Shown: piece after piece, positions 22,355 to 34,858 of the stretch | How the letters are laid out: each line of letters begins with the position of its first letter | Position numbering within the stretch: the stretch's first letter is position 1 | From: Paracentrotus lividus | Taxonomy: Eukaryota > Echinodermata > Echinoidea > Camarodonta > Echinidae | Reading direction: 5' to 3' | NCBI GenBank assembly: GCA_940671915.1 | Contig: CALNVZ010003433.1 | Location: 49,280,080 to 49,344,079 of the forward strand | DNA length: 64,000 nucleotides | Program-made: the position numbers and the translations under genes | Notes under the pieces: generated by a model | What the model saw: the letters and a program-made list of their open reading frames with translations, nothing else | Databases searched by the model: none | What the model was told of the DNA's origin: nothing

Positions 22355-25300
22355 TACATTGTACCTGTCTGGGTTAAACTTCTTTTTCTTTCTTTTTTTC
22401 AATTGAGATTGTGGTAATAGATTTTGCTGAATTTGAATTGTAATCAAAAGCAATGGATGTATTGCTTATTCATCTTAATCAGGTTTGATTTACACTCTAC
22501 ATGTACCTTCTACTATCAATGCTTTCCAGATTGATTCTTCTAATATATGTCTGATGTTAAACCAAGTTATTTCAGGAATTTCTTCATTTTCTGGACTTTC
22601 TATGATTGATAGTGACTTCTGATTTCTTTATTTCTTAAACCTGTTTTCTTTCAAATAACAATTTGTCACTTGTTTCACGAACCAACACTCCTGCATTGCA
22701 CTTACATTGGCTTGCGAAACTAGCTTGTCAAATTCTCAGTTTGTTTGTGTAGGTATGATATATGATGAGGCTTTGATTACAAAACATAAAAATGCCTTGC
22801 GTATGCAAAAGGCATAGCTCCTTTTGTACCGGTAAAAGCATTTTAAATCTCTGATACAGGATAATCTAGGCATTACATGCATGTTTTTGGATTGAGGTAC
22901 ATGTAGTATGTGGACCTATGCTAATTGTTAATATTTTACATACAGTTATGCATATATTTCAATCAAAATCAGGTCGTTTGCTTCCATACCCACACGTTTT
23001 TCCATGCCACTTCACATACATTACATGGAGTATGCTACATGTAGCTCACCAATAAATCACCATAATTCATTTATTGGCTAAATGTACATTGTATAATTTC
23101 CAGAAACTTGAGATTCCAACCAAATGCTGAATGTCTACAAAAGTAGGGGAAATGATCATGTTGGAGTTAAGATCTATACTATTAATGATCTCCTATGCAT
23201 AAAGACCTGCTTCTTCCTCTTTTTTTTTATGTTGCTCTTTGTGTGACTTATTTGTGGATTTTCTCCATCGGGTCATGTATAATAATATGCTTTCTCTTTT
23301 ATAGAGCTCAGTGATGTGGTTTTTTGTAGAACCCTTCAACCTCCCGTATCAGCATTAATTGCAAGTAAAACTTTTGCCATACATACATTTGTAATGCCTA
23401 CACAAGAAAACCTCAACAAAGTGTCATTAATCTTGTTTGCTGACATTTGATCCGCCAACAATTTTCCACGCTTTACTTTATCAAAGATATACATGTAGGG
23501 TTGGGATAGGTCCTTGTGATAAATCAATGGTATGATATATTTTTCAGTATACAGCTGAAGTTAGTCATTTAAATAGTGTGTCGGATTGACCGTCGAGCAA
23601 TTGTGGCCTGAGCAAAAGTCACAGAATCAATTAATTTTGATAGATATGCGTTGCAGATGACATTGTTGATGTTTAATGAGCAATGGTTTCAGTTTACATC
23701 CAGGTTTCTTTCACTCATGAAATACTTCCTCATTTAGCCGAGTGGCATAAAAGCAGAAACCAAGTCAGCAAAGCTGACAAGTAGTAACTGAATTTCAGTC
23801 ATAAAACATATTGAAGGGATCAATGACTTCTGAATTCGTGTCTTTCTAATGTATCAATGGATAAATAGGTATGGGTATGCATGTGGCCCCTGTTTAAATG
23901 ATGAAAGTTCCGGGGTCCTGATCAAATATATTCTGGGACTCCATCATTGTGGAGAAGTGGATAAATTGTTAATCCCGGTCGTGTAGTATTCTTTGAGGCA
24001 TTAATCTACATTCACTGTCCTTGAGGCGACAAGTATTATGTGCACCTGAAAATAGTACCTTGTCCGAATGCTCCCCAAATAAAAAAGTGAAGTATGAATT
24101 GTATTTTGGAAAGCTGAATCGATTGACCAGGGTAATAATATATTTGTGAATTGCATAGGAAGTTGGTCAGTATTAAACATGCTTCATAAATTTATCCAGA
24201 AGATCATTATATCATTTAGAAACTCCAATTAAAAAAAAAATTCCTTATTGATAAATTGGTCAGTTTGACTTTACACATGTACATGTACATTAGCTGTTTT
24301 TCCCCCTTCATGAATCTATTAGGTACAGTGAAAATATCAATCTGAAGTCATATGGCTTTTGATGTACCTAGTAATGGTTTTTCACAGTATGCCGATACAC
24401 AATATGGAAGAGTGTATAAAATTGTATGAATTAGAGATCTTGTACATTTGTATGAAAATATAAATTATATGTTTGAAAATTGACTGCTACATGTACATAA
24501 TACATGTACATGTAAGTGTACATGTATGTTTCAGTTATGCAAATTGTTAAAGTAGAACTTTCATGTTTCTGCAAGAATTATTATTGAATGTCTCCACTCA
24601 CTTGTCAAAAAGATAATATAATGCAAAGATAATTGGAGAAATAAAGATTATGTAAAACATAACAATTTTGCTTTGTTTAATTTGTTTAAAATGGTGATGA
24701 CTATGTGGCACAGGCTCAAGTGCAAAAGCTGCTCTGGGCTAAATTTCATACTCCAGCTTTAACTTTTTTGTTTAACAAAAACAGATTACACTAAGCTTAT
24801 CATCTATAACCCTTTAAAAAAATCGCACAATTTTAAAAATATATACAAATTTATTGACATTTCATCACATTTCCAAAATATACAAAAATTTTCTTAAACA
24901 TAAATTCATACAAAATGCAGTTCTTTTAAACATTTGCAGTAGGAATTCTTTCTATGTTCCATGTACATATGAATGTATATCTAACTCGACCCCAAGAAAT
25001 ATCATTCATGTACATGCATAACAACTTCCCCCCCCCCCCACGGGAACACAGCCATAGGCTTGTTGGAATATATAATGAGAACAAGCAGGTTGGGGTAATG
25101 ATTTTTATATCTTAAATTGTACACATGCTGATCTAGACCCCTAAAATTTAAAATTGCACATAAGGGACTAGAAATTTTTTTTTTTTTTAATAATAAAAAA
25201 GCAAATTACATGGGCCTTTTGCATTTTGACACAGCCATTTGAAAACAAATCAAAATAAATTTACACTACACGATTTACAAGATTGGATTGTATAAAAAGG

Positions 25301-25754
25301 TTCCTCCATATCTTGGGCTCAGGAACTGTTTACTCATTTTACATGAAACATAATAAATTGACTCAGGAAGTGGAAGGAGGATATAATGCAAACCCTGCAT
25401 GTTGATAAGCACCAAATCAATTACAAGTGTAGTTTCAGGATTAAGAAGTCACATGTAGCATGAATACTTACCTACTGCACCTATTCTGTAAGATACATGT
25501 TCTAGCCTTACATTGTAAAATCTCTAGTTTTATACAATTGTAACTTTCAAGTTCCAAAAGTCTAAGAATAGAATTGCCCAGATTTAGCTTGATTTCTTCA
25601 GTGATTGTTTAAATTTAATCACACCATTGATCTGATCTCAATCCACATTTGCCATGATTTCAAATCAAATACAGTCCACTCCCATTGCAACAGGAGTATG
25701 GATGCGACTAGATTCTCCAAGTCCAAATCTCAAAAATGTTCAAATCCATGGCCA
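22355..25754. other. Gene-free stretch between the converging RIPOR and SH3 genes
   Basis: No coding exon was supported on either strand. Contains ACATGTACATGTA runs at about 24280 and 24490-24520 and a C run at about 25029. Possible poly(A) signals face each other near 24640 (plus) and 24850 (minus). Confidence 0.4.
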
Positions 25755-26045
25755 GTATTCACAAAGGTGTACTAAATTAAGCCATAACTTAACTGTGGTT
25801 TAACTAGGGTTAGCCAATTGTGACAAAATCTCGAACAGTAGATGTTCAATTCATTAGAATTTTTGGTACTGAAACGGTTAAAACTGCCTGGGAATTACAT
25901 TAGTACAAAATATTTCCTAACCATTTAAGCACAATTTTGGAATCCAGTAAACATGTAAGGAACAGAATAACATAGACAGATTCATCACATTTGGCTTACT
26001 ACAGATTTAAGCTATGGCTTAACTTAGTATACCTTTGTGTTTAGC
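25755..26045. mobile_element. Inverted-repeat MITE
   Basis: ACAAAGGTGTACTAAATTAA near 25761 pairs with the segment ending at about 26040 (ACAAAGGTATACTAAGTTAA on the other strand). Non-coding. Confidence 0.6.
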
Positions 26046-27151
26046 ATCATGATATATTGTTCATAACAATATAATTTGCTTGGTTCCAAACACCTCACAG
26101 TAATGGAACTGGACTGTAGTGCTTACAACAATAATGACCTATTATTTTAATAGTACTCTGGCTCCTCTATCCAATTAGTAATTGATCTACAATATACTTG
26201 TACCTGACAGGAAGTCTATTCTCACAAGCCAGGTCATAATACTGTCCATGCTTGACACACACAAGAAAAATCTTGGGCCATACATGTATGCATAAAAGCA
26301 AGTAATGGCTTATTTTGTCATTCGAAAATTATAGAATAAATGAGTATTGAATTTAATTTAAAAGTAGATGTTTAAGTTGAATTCCATTAACAAAGTTGGT
26401 CAAGGTTGATTAATGAAAAAGTATTTCATGATGTCTTAAACTTCAATTGACAATGGTACACTCTGTAAACAACATATTTTTCATATAAAATAGTCCTGAA
26501 ATGTCTGTAAATTTGATAAGGTGTATAAATATTTCAGGTACTATATCATTGGATGATAAACAGTTCCAAAGCTCTGATACTGTGTATCATGTAAAACATA
26601 GTATTCTTTAAGAGAATGTATATAGTTAGGTGACTACTAACAAACATATTTCATGTTGTACATGTACAGCTGTATACAGACTTCATGAACGACTAATATG
26701 AGAAGCAGATTTCAAAAATTGGTTATAAAAATATAGAAACATGGAATGTATTTTTTTAAGAAAGACTTCTTTATAAAGGCATAGTCAAAATATCAACAAA
26801 AAGCACAAATAAATACATGTATTTGTTCTAAAGGTGTTTATACTCACCTAAATGTTATTAGAAACACAAATAGTAGACAAAGCAGTGGACTTTATAAGGT
26901 CACATACAGGTAGTAAAACAATATGGTAGTCTTGGGGTTTTGCACCATAGTAAATAGAGATTCAAATGTGAACATCTTGGGACAAAAAAAAAATGTAAAG
27001 TAGTTTCGTCTTATAAATTAAAATATGTAAAATGTCTGCTTTAATGTAGTGACTATTTGCATCATCTTCTATAAAAGGGAATGGAAATCAATATTTTCAT
27101 AAACAAACCCAGTTTTTATTGCATTTAGTCATTTGCAGCTTGTAGGATTTA

Positions 27152-28130
27152 CAGTGGTGGCCAAAATTATTAGAACACCCGAAGCAACACAAAGTCTATG
27201 GGATTCTCAATGCCCTAGTACATTTGCCGAAATAAGTTTGAGGACAACTTTTTGGCGCCAACAGCTTTCATAACTTTATAGCATAGAGTCTCATGCATCT
27301 TTTGGTACCAAATTTATATAGTTTCGACCATCAGGTAATGCACAGCATTAAAAATCGTTGCACTATACGCTTTCAGTGTGCCCATAGACCTGTGTGTTAA
27401 ACATGCAGTACAAATGCAAAATCTTGAAATGCCAAAACGATATGCCGATTGCTCAAAAAGTGTTGAAGCTAGACTTGTGAAACTTTGCAGTCTTATTCAT
27501 TCTTACATGCCCCAAGTACATACCAAGTTTCAGAAAAGTTTGTCTTATGGGGAGGGGGTGGATTAGCCCCATCCCCTGATAGTGAGATAACAAAAATAAC
27601 CCTGACAATTTAAGGTTAAGATTATTTTACATGAAAGTGAAGAAATTAACTTATAAATACATATATTCTAAAGAAAATTTTGTGAACAATTCAAATAAGG
27701 TGACAAATTAAGTGTCATTTGAAAGGGGGACCTGAATTAAAAAATTTGGGGCCTTCAAAAATAATTTTAAAATCCCACTTTAGATTTTACCACTTCACCC
27801 TACGTTATTATGAATGCCATTTTTGACATCCTCATGAAATTTCCTTTTAGAAAATATATACTTTTGTAGGGAGAGGCTATTTTTTTTAACATTGACACTT
27901 TGATCTTGATAGGGGCAAGATTTTTAGATTTTTCAATTGGTACCGTAACATAAAAATGGGCGACTTGGGGGCAAGTTTCCAACGCATGGCTATGTTATTT
28001 AGTTTTCAAAGCATACTGATGACTTTCGGAGGCATTCCAACCATTAATTAGGTATTTAAATGGTCAAAGAATGGAAATATCTGAAATCATATAAACATGC
28101 TTGGTGTTCTAATAATTTTAGCCACCACTG
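27152..28130. mobile_element. Tc1/mariner-like non-autonomous element
   Basis: The terminal 28 bases, CAGTGGTGGCCAAAATTATT then AGAACACC, are inverted at the right end with one mismatch. The left flank is TA and the right flank CA. About 979 bases with no recognisable transposase. Confidence 0.75.
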
Positions 28131-28389
28131 CATATCTTGATATTTAGAGCTTTATCTCAGCTTTGTTTTATATCAGCAATGTAAAGTACACAACTACTCT
28201 TACATGTATATTGCCTGGTTCAACAGTCGATTCGTACATTAAGTGGAATGCTCAAAATTCATTTTAAAAAAATATGCAATACAAAATAACAGATATATAC
28301 TAAAAATGTCTACTACTAGTACACACATTTTAAGTACTCATGAATGTAATTAGTTAGAAAGACCGAAAAGTTTATGTCAAGTTGCTTGA

Positions 28390-29560
28390 ATGTTAGTGGT
28401 TGGTAAGACAGGAAAGGTACAGTCAATCTAGTACTTGAATGTAATTGGCTGGGAAGACGGGAAAGTTACAGTCAATCTAGCACTTAAATGTAATTGGCTG
28501 GGAAGATGGGGAAAGATAAAGTCAATCTAGCACTTAAATGTAATTGGCTGGGAAGAAGGGGAAAGTTACAGTCAATCTAGCACTTAAATGTAATTGGCTG
28601 GGAAGAAGGGGAAAGTTACAGTCAATCTAGCACTTAAATGTAATTGGCTGGGAAGACGGGAAAGTTACAGTCAATTAGCACTTAAATGTAATTGGCTGGG
28701 AAGTATGGGTGAAAGTTACAGTCAATCTAGGTATTGAAATCATAGCTGGGAGACGGGAAAGTTAAAGTCAATCTAGCACTTGAATGTAATTGGCTGGGAA
28801 GAAGGGGAAAGTTACAGTCAATCTAGCACTTGAATGTAATTGGCTGGGAAGACGGGAAAGTTACAGTCAATCTAGCATTGAATGTAATTGGCTGGGAAGA
28901 AGGGGAAAGTTACAGTCAATCTAGCACTTGAATGTAATGGCTGGGAAGAAGGGGAAAGTTACAGTCAATCTAGTACTTGAATGTAATTGGCTGGAGAAGG
29001 GGGAAAGTTACAGTCAATCTAGCACTTAAATGTAATTGGCTGGGAAACGGGAAAGTTACAGTCAATCTAAGCACTTAAATGTAATTTGGCTGGGAAGAAG
29101 GGAAAGTTACAGTCAATCTAGCTTTAAATGTAATTGGCTGGGAAGAAGGGGAAAGTTACAGTCAATCTAGTACTTGAATGCAATTGGCTGGGAAGACGGG
29201 AAAGTTACAGTCAATCTAGGCACTTAAATGTAATTGGCTGGGAGACGGGAAAGTTACAGTCAATCTAGGCACTTGAAATGTAATTGGCTGGGAAGATTGG
29301 GGAAAGATAAAGTCAATCTAGCACTTGAATGCAATTAGCTGGGAAGACGGGAAAGTTACAGTCAATCTAGCACTTGAATGTAATTGGCTGGGAAGAAGGG
29401 GAAAGTTACAGTCAATCTAGCACTTGAATGTAATTGGCTGGGAAGATGGGGATAGTTACAGTCAATCTAGCACTTGAATATAATTGGCTGGTAAGAAGGG
29501 GAAAGTTACAGTCAATCTAGCACTTGAATGTAATTGGCTGGGAAGATACCTGTATGACCT
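28390..29560 (-). repeat. Minisatellite of about 23 units of 46-52 bases derived from the end of the SH3 gene
   Basis: Counting the shared core GTCAATCTAG (plus strand) gives about 23 units. The first unit on the minus strand (about 29560-29512) is the coding end FPANYIQVLD plus stop. The rest lie in the 3' UTR or beyond. Many later units have CAA changed to TAA within the ancestral coding part. Unit length is not a multiple of three. Confidence 0.9.
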
Positions 29561-29714
29561 CTAACCGACCCTTCCCACCAATCAAATTGCTTGCTTGTCT
29601 GTGTCAGAATTAGAATCTGATCACCAGCTTCAAAGGTCAAATCACAACAAAGGATGGCTGTGAATGGCTGGATTGCTCGTCCAATCACAGGTTTGTTCCA
29701 GACATCATTCCACG
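29512..29714 (-). CDS. SH3 exon (terminal)
   Basis: The acceptor ACACACAG precedes it on the minus strand. It encodes 66 residues and TGA at 29514-29512. Its last 49 bases or so form the first unit of the minisatellite that continues downstream to about 28390. Confidence 0.85.
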
Positions 29715-30552
29715 CTGTGTGTTAGAAAGAAAGACAACAAAATGGTGTAAGTTTCATTTCAGGACATTCTCAAGGAATTTACAGGGTTACAAAAGGACAA
29801 GGTTTATCTCATATTCATCAGTAACTAGTATCTACATATTGGGGGCTCACTTTCAGCGATGGCAAAAAAAATATGCGAAATATTCCCTCGCTGGTCTAAC
29901 AAAATACCATAAATGTTTTTAAGCATTTGTTTTTTTATTAATGTATAGTGTGGTAGTTTACAATCTAGTCCATTGGTAGAGAACGTTCCGGCCATGAAAA
30001 CCGAGTAGTCATGTGACAAACCTCAGATAGAGTTTCATGTGTTTTAGTTGGAAATTTGATGGGTCTTATTGGGTACAGTCACACAAAGGGAACTAGAATG
30101 CATACCTTGTACTGAGGCTCTCTTAGTTGCATCTCTTCTCAGGTTAGACGATCTTTCTCTTGACACACAACTTCTCGGTCTCACTGATGCAGATCTTTTC
30201 AATTCAGTTTGAAGGTGTGGCACTGATGGAGCAGGGCGTTTCACTGATTGAGTGTGTACAACTGCCTGAGAGCGTACAACCGATTGAGAACGTGTTGTTG
30301 ATTTAGGGCGTGTTACTGATTGAGAACATACAACCGATTGAGAACGTGTTGCTGATTTAGGGCGTGTTATTGATTGAGAACATACAACCGATTGAGAACG
30401 TGTTGCTGATTTAGGGGGTGTTACTGATTGAGAAGATACAACAGATTGAGAACGTGTTGCTGATTTAGGGTGTGCTCCTGATTGAGAAGATACAAATGAT
30501 TGAGAGCGTGTGACATCCGCTGATGATTTAGGTGGTAAAGGTTGCTTCTTTG
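29512..30552 (-). CDS. SH3-domain protein with Ser/Gln repeats, 5' partial (last two coding exons)
   Basis: Two minus-strand exons join in frame. Exon 30552-30106 encodes 148 residues rich in Ser, Arg, Gln and Lys, with an 18-residue unit (KSATRSQSVVCSQSVTRP type) repeated about five times. Exon 29714-29512 encodes a C-terminal SH3 domain: DLTFEAGDQ, FDWWEG, GIFPANYI, then a stop. The key SH3 Trp pair, the Pro of FPANY and its Tyr are present, but the first Tyr of the usual ALYDY motif is replaced (AIQPF). SH3 domains bind proline-rich peptides. The end resembles SH3YL1, but its SYLF domain was not found upstream, so I do not assign it. The exon starts with two bases of a split codon, so at least one upstream coding exon is missing. 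Confidence 0.82.
30106..30552 (-). CDS. Ser/Gln-repeat exon
   Basis: The acceptor is CACTCACAG and the donor GTATGC. It carries a basic region (RPRSCVSRERSSNLRRDATK) between the repeat and the SH3 exon. It is probably disordered and rich in possible phosphorylation sites. Confidence 0.75.
30244..30531 (-). repeat. 54-base coding minisatellite in the Ser/Gln exon
   Basis: About five units of 54 bases encode an 18-residue repeat beginning KSATRSQSVV. Units differ by few substitutions and keep the frame. Confidence 0.8.
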
Positions 30553-31490
30553 CTGTGAGTGGTGGAAAAATCAACATTCAAGTTAATTAACATATTTTAA
30601 AAAAAGTACTATTAAAGTGACACTTTTGACACATTTGATTGATATTAACCTTTATGCTGTCACCCCTATGAAACCGAGTATTTGCCATGTACAGTAAATT
30701 TGAAGATTACTACAGGTAATTCTGCTAAGTCAAATCTCTTGGGACCATATTAATCTGTTTGACTTAGGAGAGGTTAATAACACAAGTCTGCATTAAAATT
30801 TGCTTGACATGATTTCACTGTATGTATACAACTCATGCTTCTTCAATTTAAATGGAGTTTACTGCATTTGTACAAAAATGTACTTGGTGAAATGTTTCCT
30901 AACATTACATCAAATCTATTAAAAGGTGAAATAGCAGATCAAAAATACATTTAGAGATATATCTGATTTATGTCCAAACTTTTCAGTAAATCTTAAAGAG
31001 TTACAATCAATTTATTTTTATTACCACTCACAGTTCATTTTAATCTAAGGATATCGGCCTATTCAAAAGGAATTATTCTTCTTCGCTTTATTTTACCGGA
31101 CAACTATTACAGGATGCAATTAAATTATTAGAAGCAAGTGGCATAAATGCTATTCTATCCAAGTGACATGATAATATGTAGGCTAAATGCATTACCCTGC
31201 AAGAAGACCCCTGCCCTATCTACAGAGCCATGCTACCTATATTGGATTTATCATTTTGAAAAGGAAAAAGAGTTTAATACCTTTCCTGAAACTTAGATGT
31301 CTAAAACTGAACCTCCTTCTGAAATTCTCTGCCATTCCATTTAAACATCATCAGCTCCCAGCTTGCTATCCTCTACAGGCTACAGGCTCATCTACAATGT
31401 ATAGAGCAACCATTTGATTATCTCTTCAAACAAAACATTTAGAGGGTACTTTAATTTAAAGAATAATATAAGCTGTTATTTTCACATGTT
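30553..31490. other. Gene-free stretch upstream of the Ser/Gln exon
   Basis: No acceptable upstream exon for the SH3 gene was found here. At 30705-30775 is a fragment related, in inverted orientation, to the pogo-like element at 54309-54482 (AAGTCAAATCTCTTGGGACC). Confidence 0.4.
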
Positions 31491-31502
31491 TTAATGAAGT
31501 TT

Positions 31503-33226
31503 AGCATGGTGGTGGTGATGATGATAAAGGATGATGGTGGCGGTGGTGGTGGTGTAATGGTGGAGGTGGTCATGGTTGTGGTAATGATTGGTGGTGATGA
31601 TAATGCTGTTGGAGGAGGTGGTGGTGGTGGCTGTAGAAATGGTGGTGATGTTGGAGGTAGCGATGACTATGATAGCTTGGTTGCAGTGATGATAATTAGG
31701 GATAATGGTGGTGGTGGAGGTGGTAGTGATGATGATAGTTGGGGGTGATAATGCTGTTGGAGGAGGTGGCATGGTTGTAGAAGTTGTGGTGCTGGAGGTG
31801 AAGATGACCATGTAATGATAATTTATAGGATGGTGGTGGTGGTGATGATGATAGTTGGGGACGATGGAGGTGGTTGGTAGTAAAAGTTGTGGTGGTGATG
31901 GAGGTGATGTGATTATGATAGTTAGGTATGATGATTTCGGTGGTGACTGATGGTGTTGGAGGTGGCGATGATCATGATTGTGGATGATGTTTGTGGTGAT
32001 GGAGCTGAGCAGTGGTGGTGGTGGTTGTTGAGGTGGTGATGACTATTAGGGATGATGATGGTGGTGGACATGGTTGATTGGAGTGGTCGAGCTAGTGGAG
32101 GTCTTGTGGAGATTATGGTGTGGGTGGTGGTGTTGGTTGTGATCATGACGATGATGATGAGGATTCAGGATGATGTGGTGGTGATGGAGCTGGGAGAGAT
32201 GTTGGTAGTAGAGGTGGAGGTGGTGATGGTGGTGGTTAGAGGAAAGATGGTGATTGATGGTGATAGAGAAACAGTCGGTTGTGGTGGTGTAAGAGAAGTG
32301 GTGGTGGTGTGGTGGTGGTGGTAGAGGAAGTGGGGTGGTGTGTGGGGTGGTAGAGAGGAGTTGGTGTGGTGGTGTAGAGGAAGTTGGCTAGTGTTAGTGG
32401 TGTAGAGGAGAGTGGTGGTAGAGGAAGTGGTGGTAGAGGAATGGTGGTGAGGAGGTAGAGGAAGTGGTGGTGGTGGTGGTGGTTAGAGGAAGTGGGTGGT
32501 GTGGTGGTTATGGAAGTGGTGTGATTTATGGTTGGTTTTGGTTTTTTTTGGGTGGTAGAAAGGATAGTGGTGGTGTTTAGTGGTGTAGAGGAAGTGGTGG
32601 TGTTAGTGGTGGTAAGGGAAGTGGTGTGTTAGTGGTGGTAGAGGAAGTCGGGTGGTGGTGGTTGTGAGGTGGAGGTAATGGCGGTGCCGAGGTGGTGGTT
32701 GGTGGAGGTGAGAAATGATGTTGTTGAGGTGGTGATGACCATTAGGGATGATGGTGGTGGTGGAGATAGTTGGTGGTGGTAATGATGAAGGCGACATGGA
32801 ATGATGGTGGTAATTTATGATGAACGTAGTGGTGGTCGTGGTGGAGCTAGTGGAGGTTTTGTGGTGGTTTTGTTGTGGCTGTTGGTTATGATCATGAGGA
32901 TTCACAGTGATAGTGGTGGTGATGGTGGTAGAAGTGGTGGTAGTATGCCGAGGTGGATGTGGTGGAGGAAGTGGTGGTGATTGGTAATGGTGGTGGAGGT
33001 AATGGCAGTGACAGTGGTGGTGGTGGTAGTGATGGTTATAGTATGATTAGGGTTAGTGGTGGTGATTGTGGAGGTTGTATGATAGTGAAGGTGGAGGTGG
33101 TGTGGTGGTGGTGGAAGTAGTGGTGGACAAGGTGGTAGTGGTGGTTGTTTGTGATGGTGGAGGTGGTGGTGTTGTTGATGATGATGAAGGTGATGGTGGC
33201 GAAGGGTTATAATAAGCATGGTATAG

Positions 33227-33260
<34 letters not shown>
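31503..33260 (+). repeat. 1.75 kb GGT/GAT-rich low-complexity tract
   Basis: The plus strand is almost entirely G, T and A in GGT, GAT and GGA triplets with very little C, ending in a (GAT)n run at 33224-33258. Long frames on both strands (Val/Gly or His/Thr runs) are composition artefacts. Confidence 0.9.
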
Positions 33261-34600
33261 GATGATCAATGATTGATTAGAAAAAAATATAACATCTAAT
33301 GGCAAATACAAAAGTATGTAAAACTTTTTAACATTTTACTCTTCTTATGAGACCAACTCCATTGACAACTGAAGAAAAAGAAAATTCAAAACAACTTACA
33401 ATTTGCATATATTTACAACTAACTGTAAGAGAATTATCCTATCAAGCTTAGAGTTTTGACAACAGACTTGTTGTCGCACAAGCTATAGTATGTATTGTTT
33501 TCCTTCTATTATTTGCCATTGCTTTGTGGAGATTTGCATGCAAATGTATCTAACATTAGAGCTGGCAGGCTTTTGTTTGATAACAAAACACCCCACCCCC
33601 TTCCCACCCCAACCCACACAATCAGTATAAAGATATTACAGATTGGAGGCAATTATTATTATTAGGCAAATTATTAGGCAATATTATACAAACAGTACTT
33701 GCTAACTATCATTTTTTATTTGTATGTTTTGCAGTTAGATCTACTACAATTATAGTGGCACCATAAGTTAGTCAACAGCCTCTCCATTGAGAGTGTTTTG
33801 TTGCCATATTTGTATTGACGTTTCGCAATAAAATGTTTCTGTGAGTGTAACCGGTTAGATCTATACAAGTTCATCCAAACTCCAAAGGAATTCCGGATCA
33901 GCGGTTTTAGCTGAACGGAATGCTGAGAGGGCAGGTCGCCAGAAGTCTGGGCTGGCCAGCTTTATCTATAGACCTAGTGGTATGGAGTCTACACGGACTA
34001 ACAACGCAAATTATCTAAAGTTAAGACGATTTGTCATTCATTGTTCTATCGGATTGAAGGGTGGAATTATGGCTTAAAAGAAGTGTGGGCTTACTTACCG
34101 TAAGATAACAGCTATGGTTGCATGATGACGTTCCGTAAAAATCGGCAAAAAATTCCGACGAATTTCTCAACCTGAATCTTGCGAAGTTAAAGTTTTAACA
34201 GTGTACATAGCAAGGCAGGGATCGATGTTCCTACTTATGTAGTAAGCTAGCTAACTACGCGTGGTTTGACTACAGACGTTGAATGCATGCATCGCCTGGA
34301 GGAGATGAGCAATCCTTCTTCATAATTAAAGTTCTTTTGTTAAGTTCTCTAGCTGTAATTATAACCAACTGTTCCTGTTCCTATAATGTATTTGAGTATT
34401 TGGGTATGTAACATGCATGGGGGGAATTTATTCTTTCCTCCATGTATCACATGTAGGTATAATTTTAGAAATAAAAAAAAAACAAAGTTTTCTTTCCATA
34501 AAAAGTGAATCATTGAAGTAGGGAGCGTCGAGAGGGGGCGGGGCGCATACAACAATTGCCCCGAACCCCCTTCCAACCCCCCCCCCCCAATATGTCACTT
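33261..34600. other. Gene-free stretch with one possible minus-strand donor
   Basis: A good donor (ACGGTAAGTAA) occurs on the minus strand at about 34099-34089 next to a CpG-containing stretch, which may be an untranslated first exon of the SH3 gene. Its frame is closed by TAG, so it is not coding if joined directly to 30552. Nothing else recognised. Confidence 0.3.
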
Positions 34601-34787
34601 GGGGAGTTTCAGAGCGCTGCGTTAAGTGAATTGGCTTTTTCGAATCAGGTTAAACACAAAACTAACACACTAGTTGTTTAAAAATTTAACACTCTTGTTG
34701 TTTGAAAGTTTAAAAAACTTTTAAACAACCTGTTGTTTAATGGTTGTTTAAAATATCAACAGTATTGTTTAACGCTTTTGGTAAACG

Positions 34788-34858
34788 CGGTCGGGTATCG
34801 AACTCACGACCTTTCGATTATAAGGCAGACGCTCTATCCAATGAGCCAACACATCTGT
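34788..34858 (-). pseudogene. tRNA-like sequence (Ile-TAT type), probably a SINE head or pseudo-tRNA
   Basis: The minus strand has an A-box-like TGGCTCATTGGATAGAGCG, an anticodon-loop-like CCTTATAATC and a B-box-like GAGTTCGATACCC. The T stem and acceptor stem do not pair well. It is embedded in a region rich in TTGTTTAAA motifs (34620-35110). Confidence 0.5.

Noticed and set aside
28390..29560. Regular direct repeats that could suggest a CRISPR array
   Set aside because: The units are contiguous with no unique spacers, the DNA is eukaryotic, and the unit is explained by the SH3 gene end.
30044..30105. Extension of the Ser/Gln frame past 30106
   Set aside because: It reads into the intron after a good donor; the phase at 30106 matches the SH3 exon exactly.
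31491..33219. Long His/Thr-rich and Val/Gly-rich open frames on both strands
   Set aside because: They mirror the GGT/GAT triplet composition, overlap on opposite strands and have no splice or family support.
34788..34858. Functional tRNA-Ile gene
   Set aside because: The T and acceptor stems do not pair acceptably by eye.
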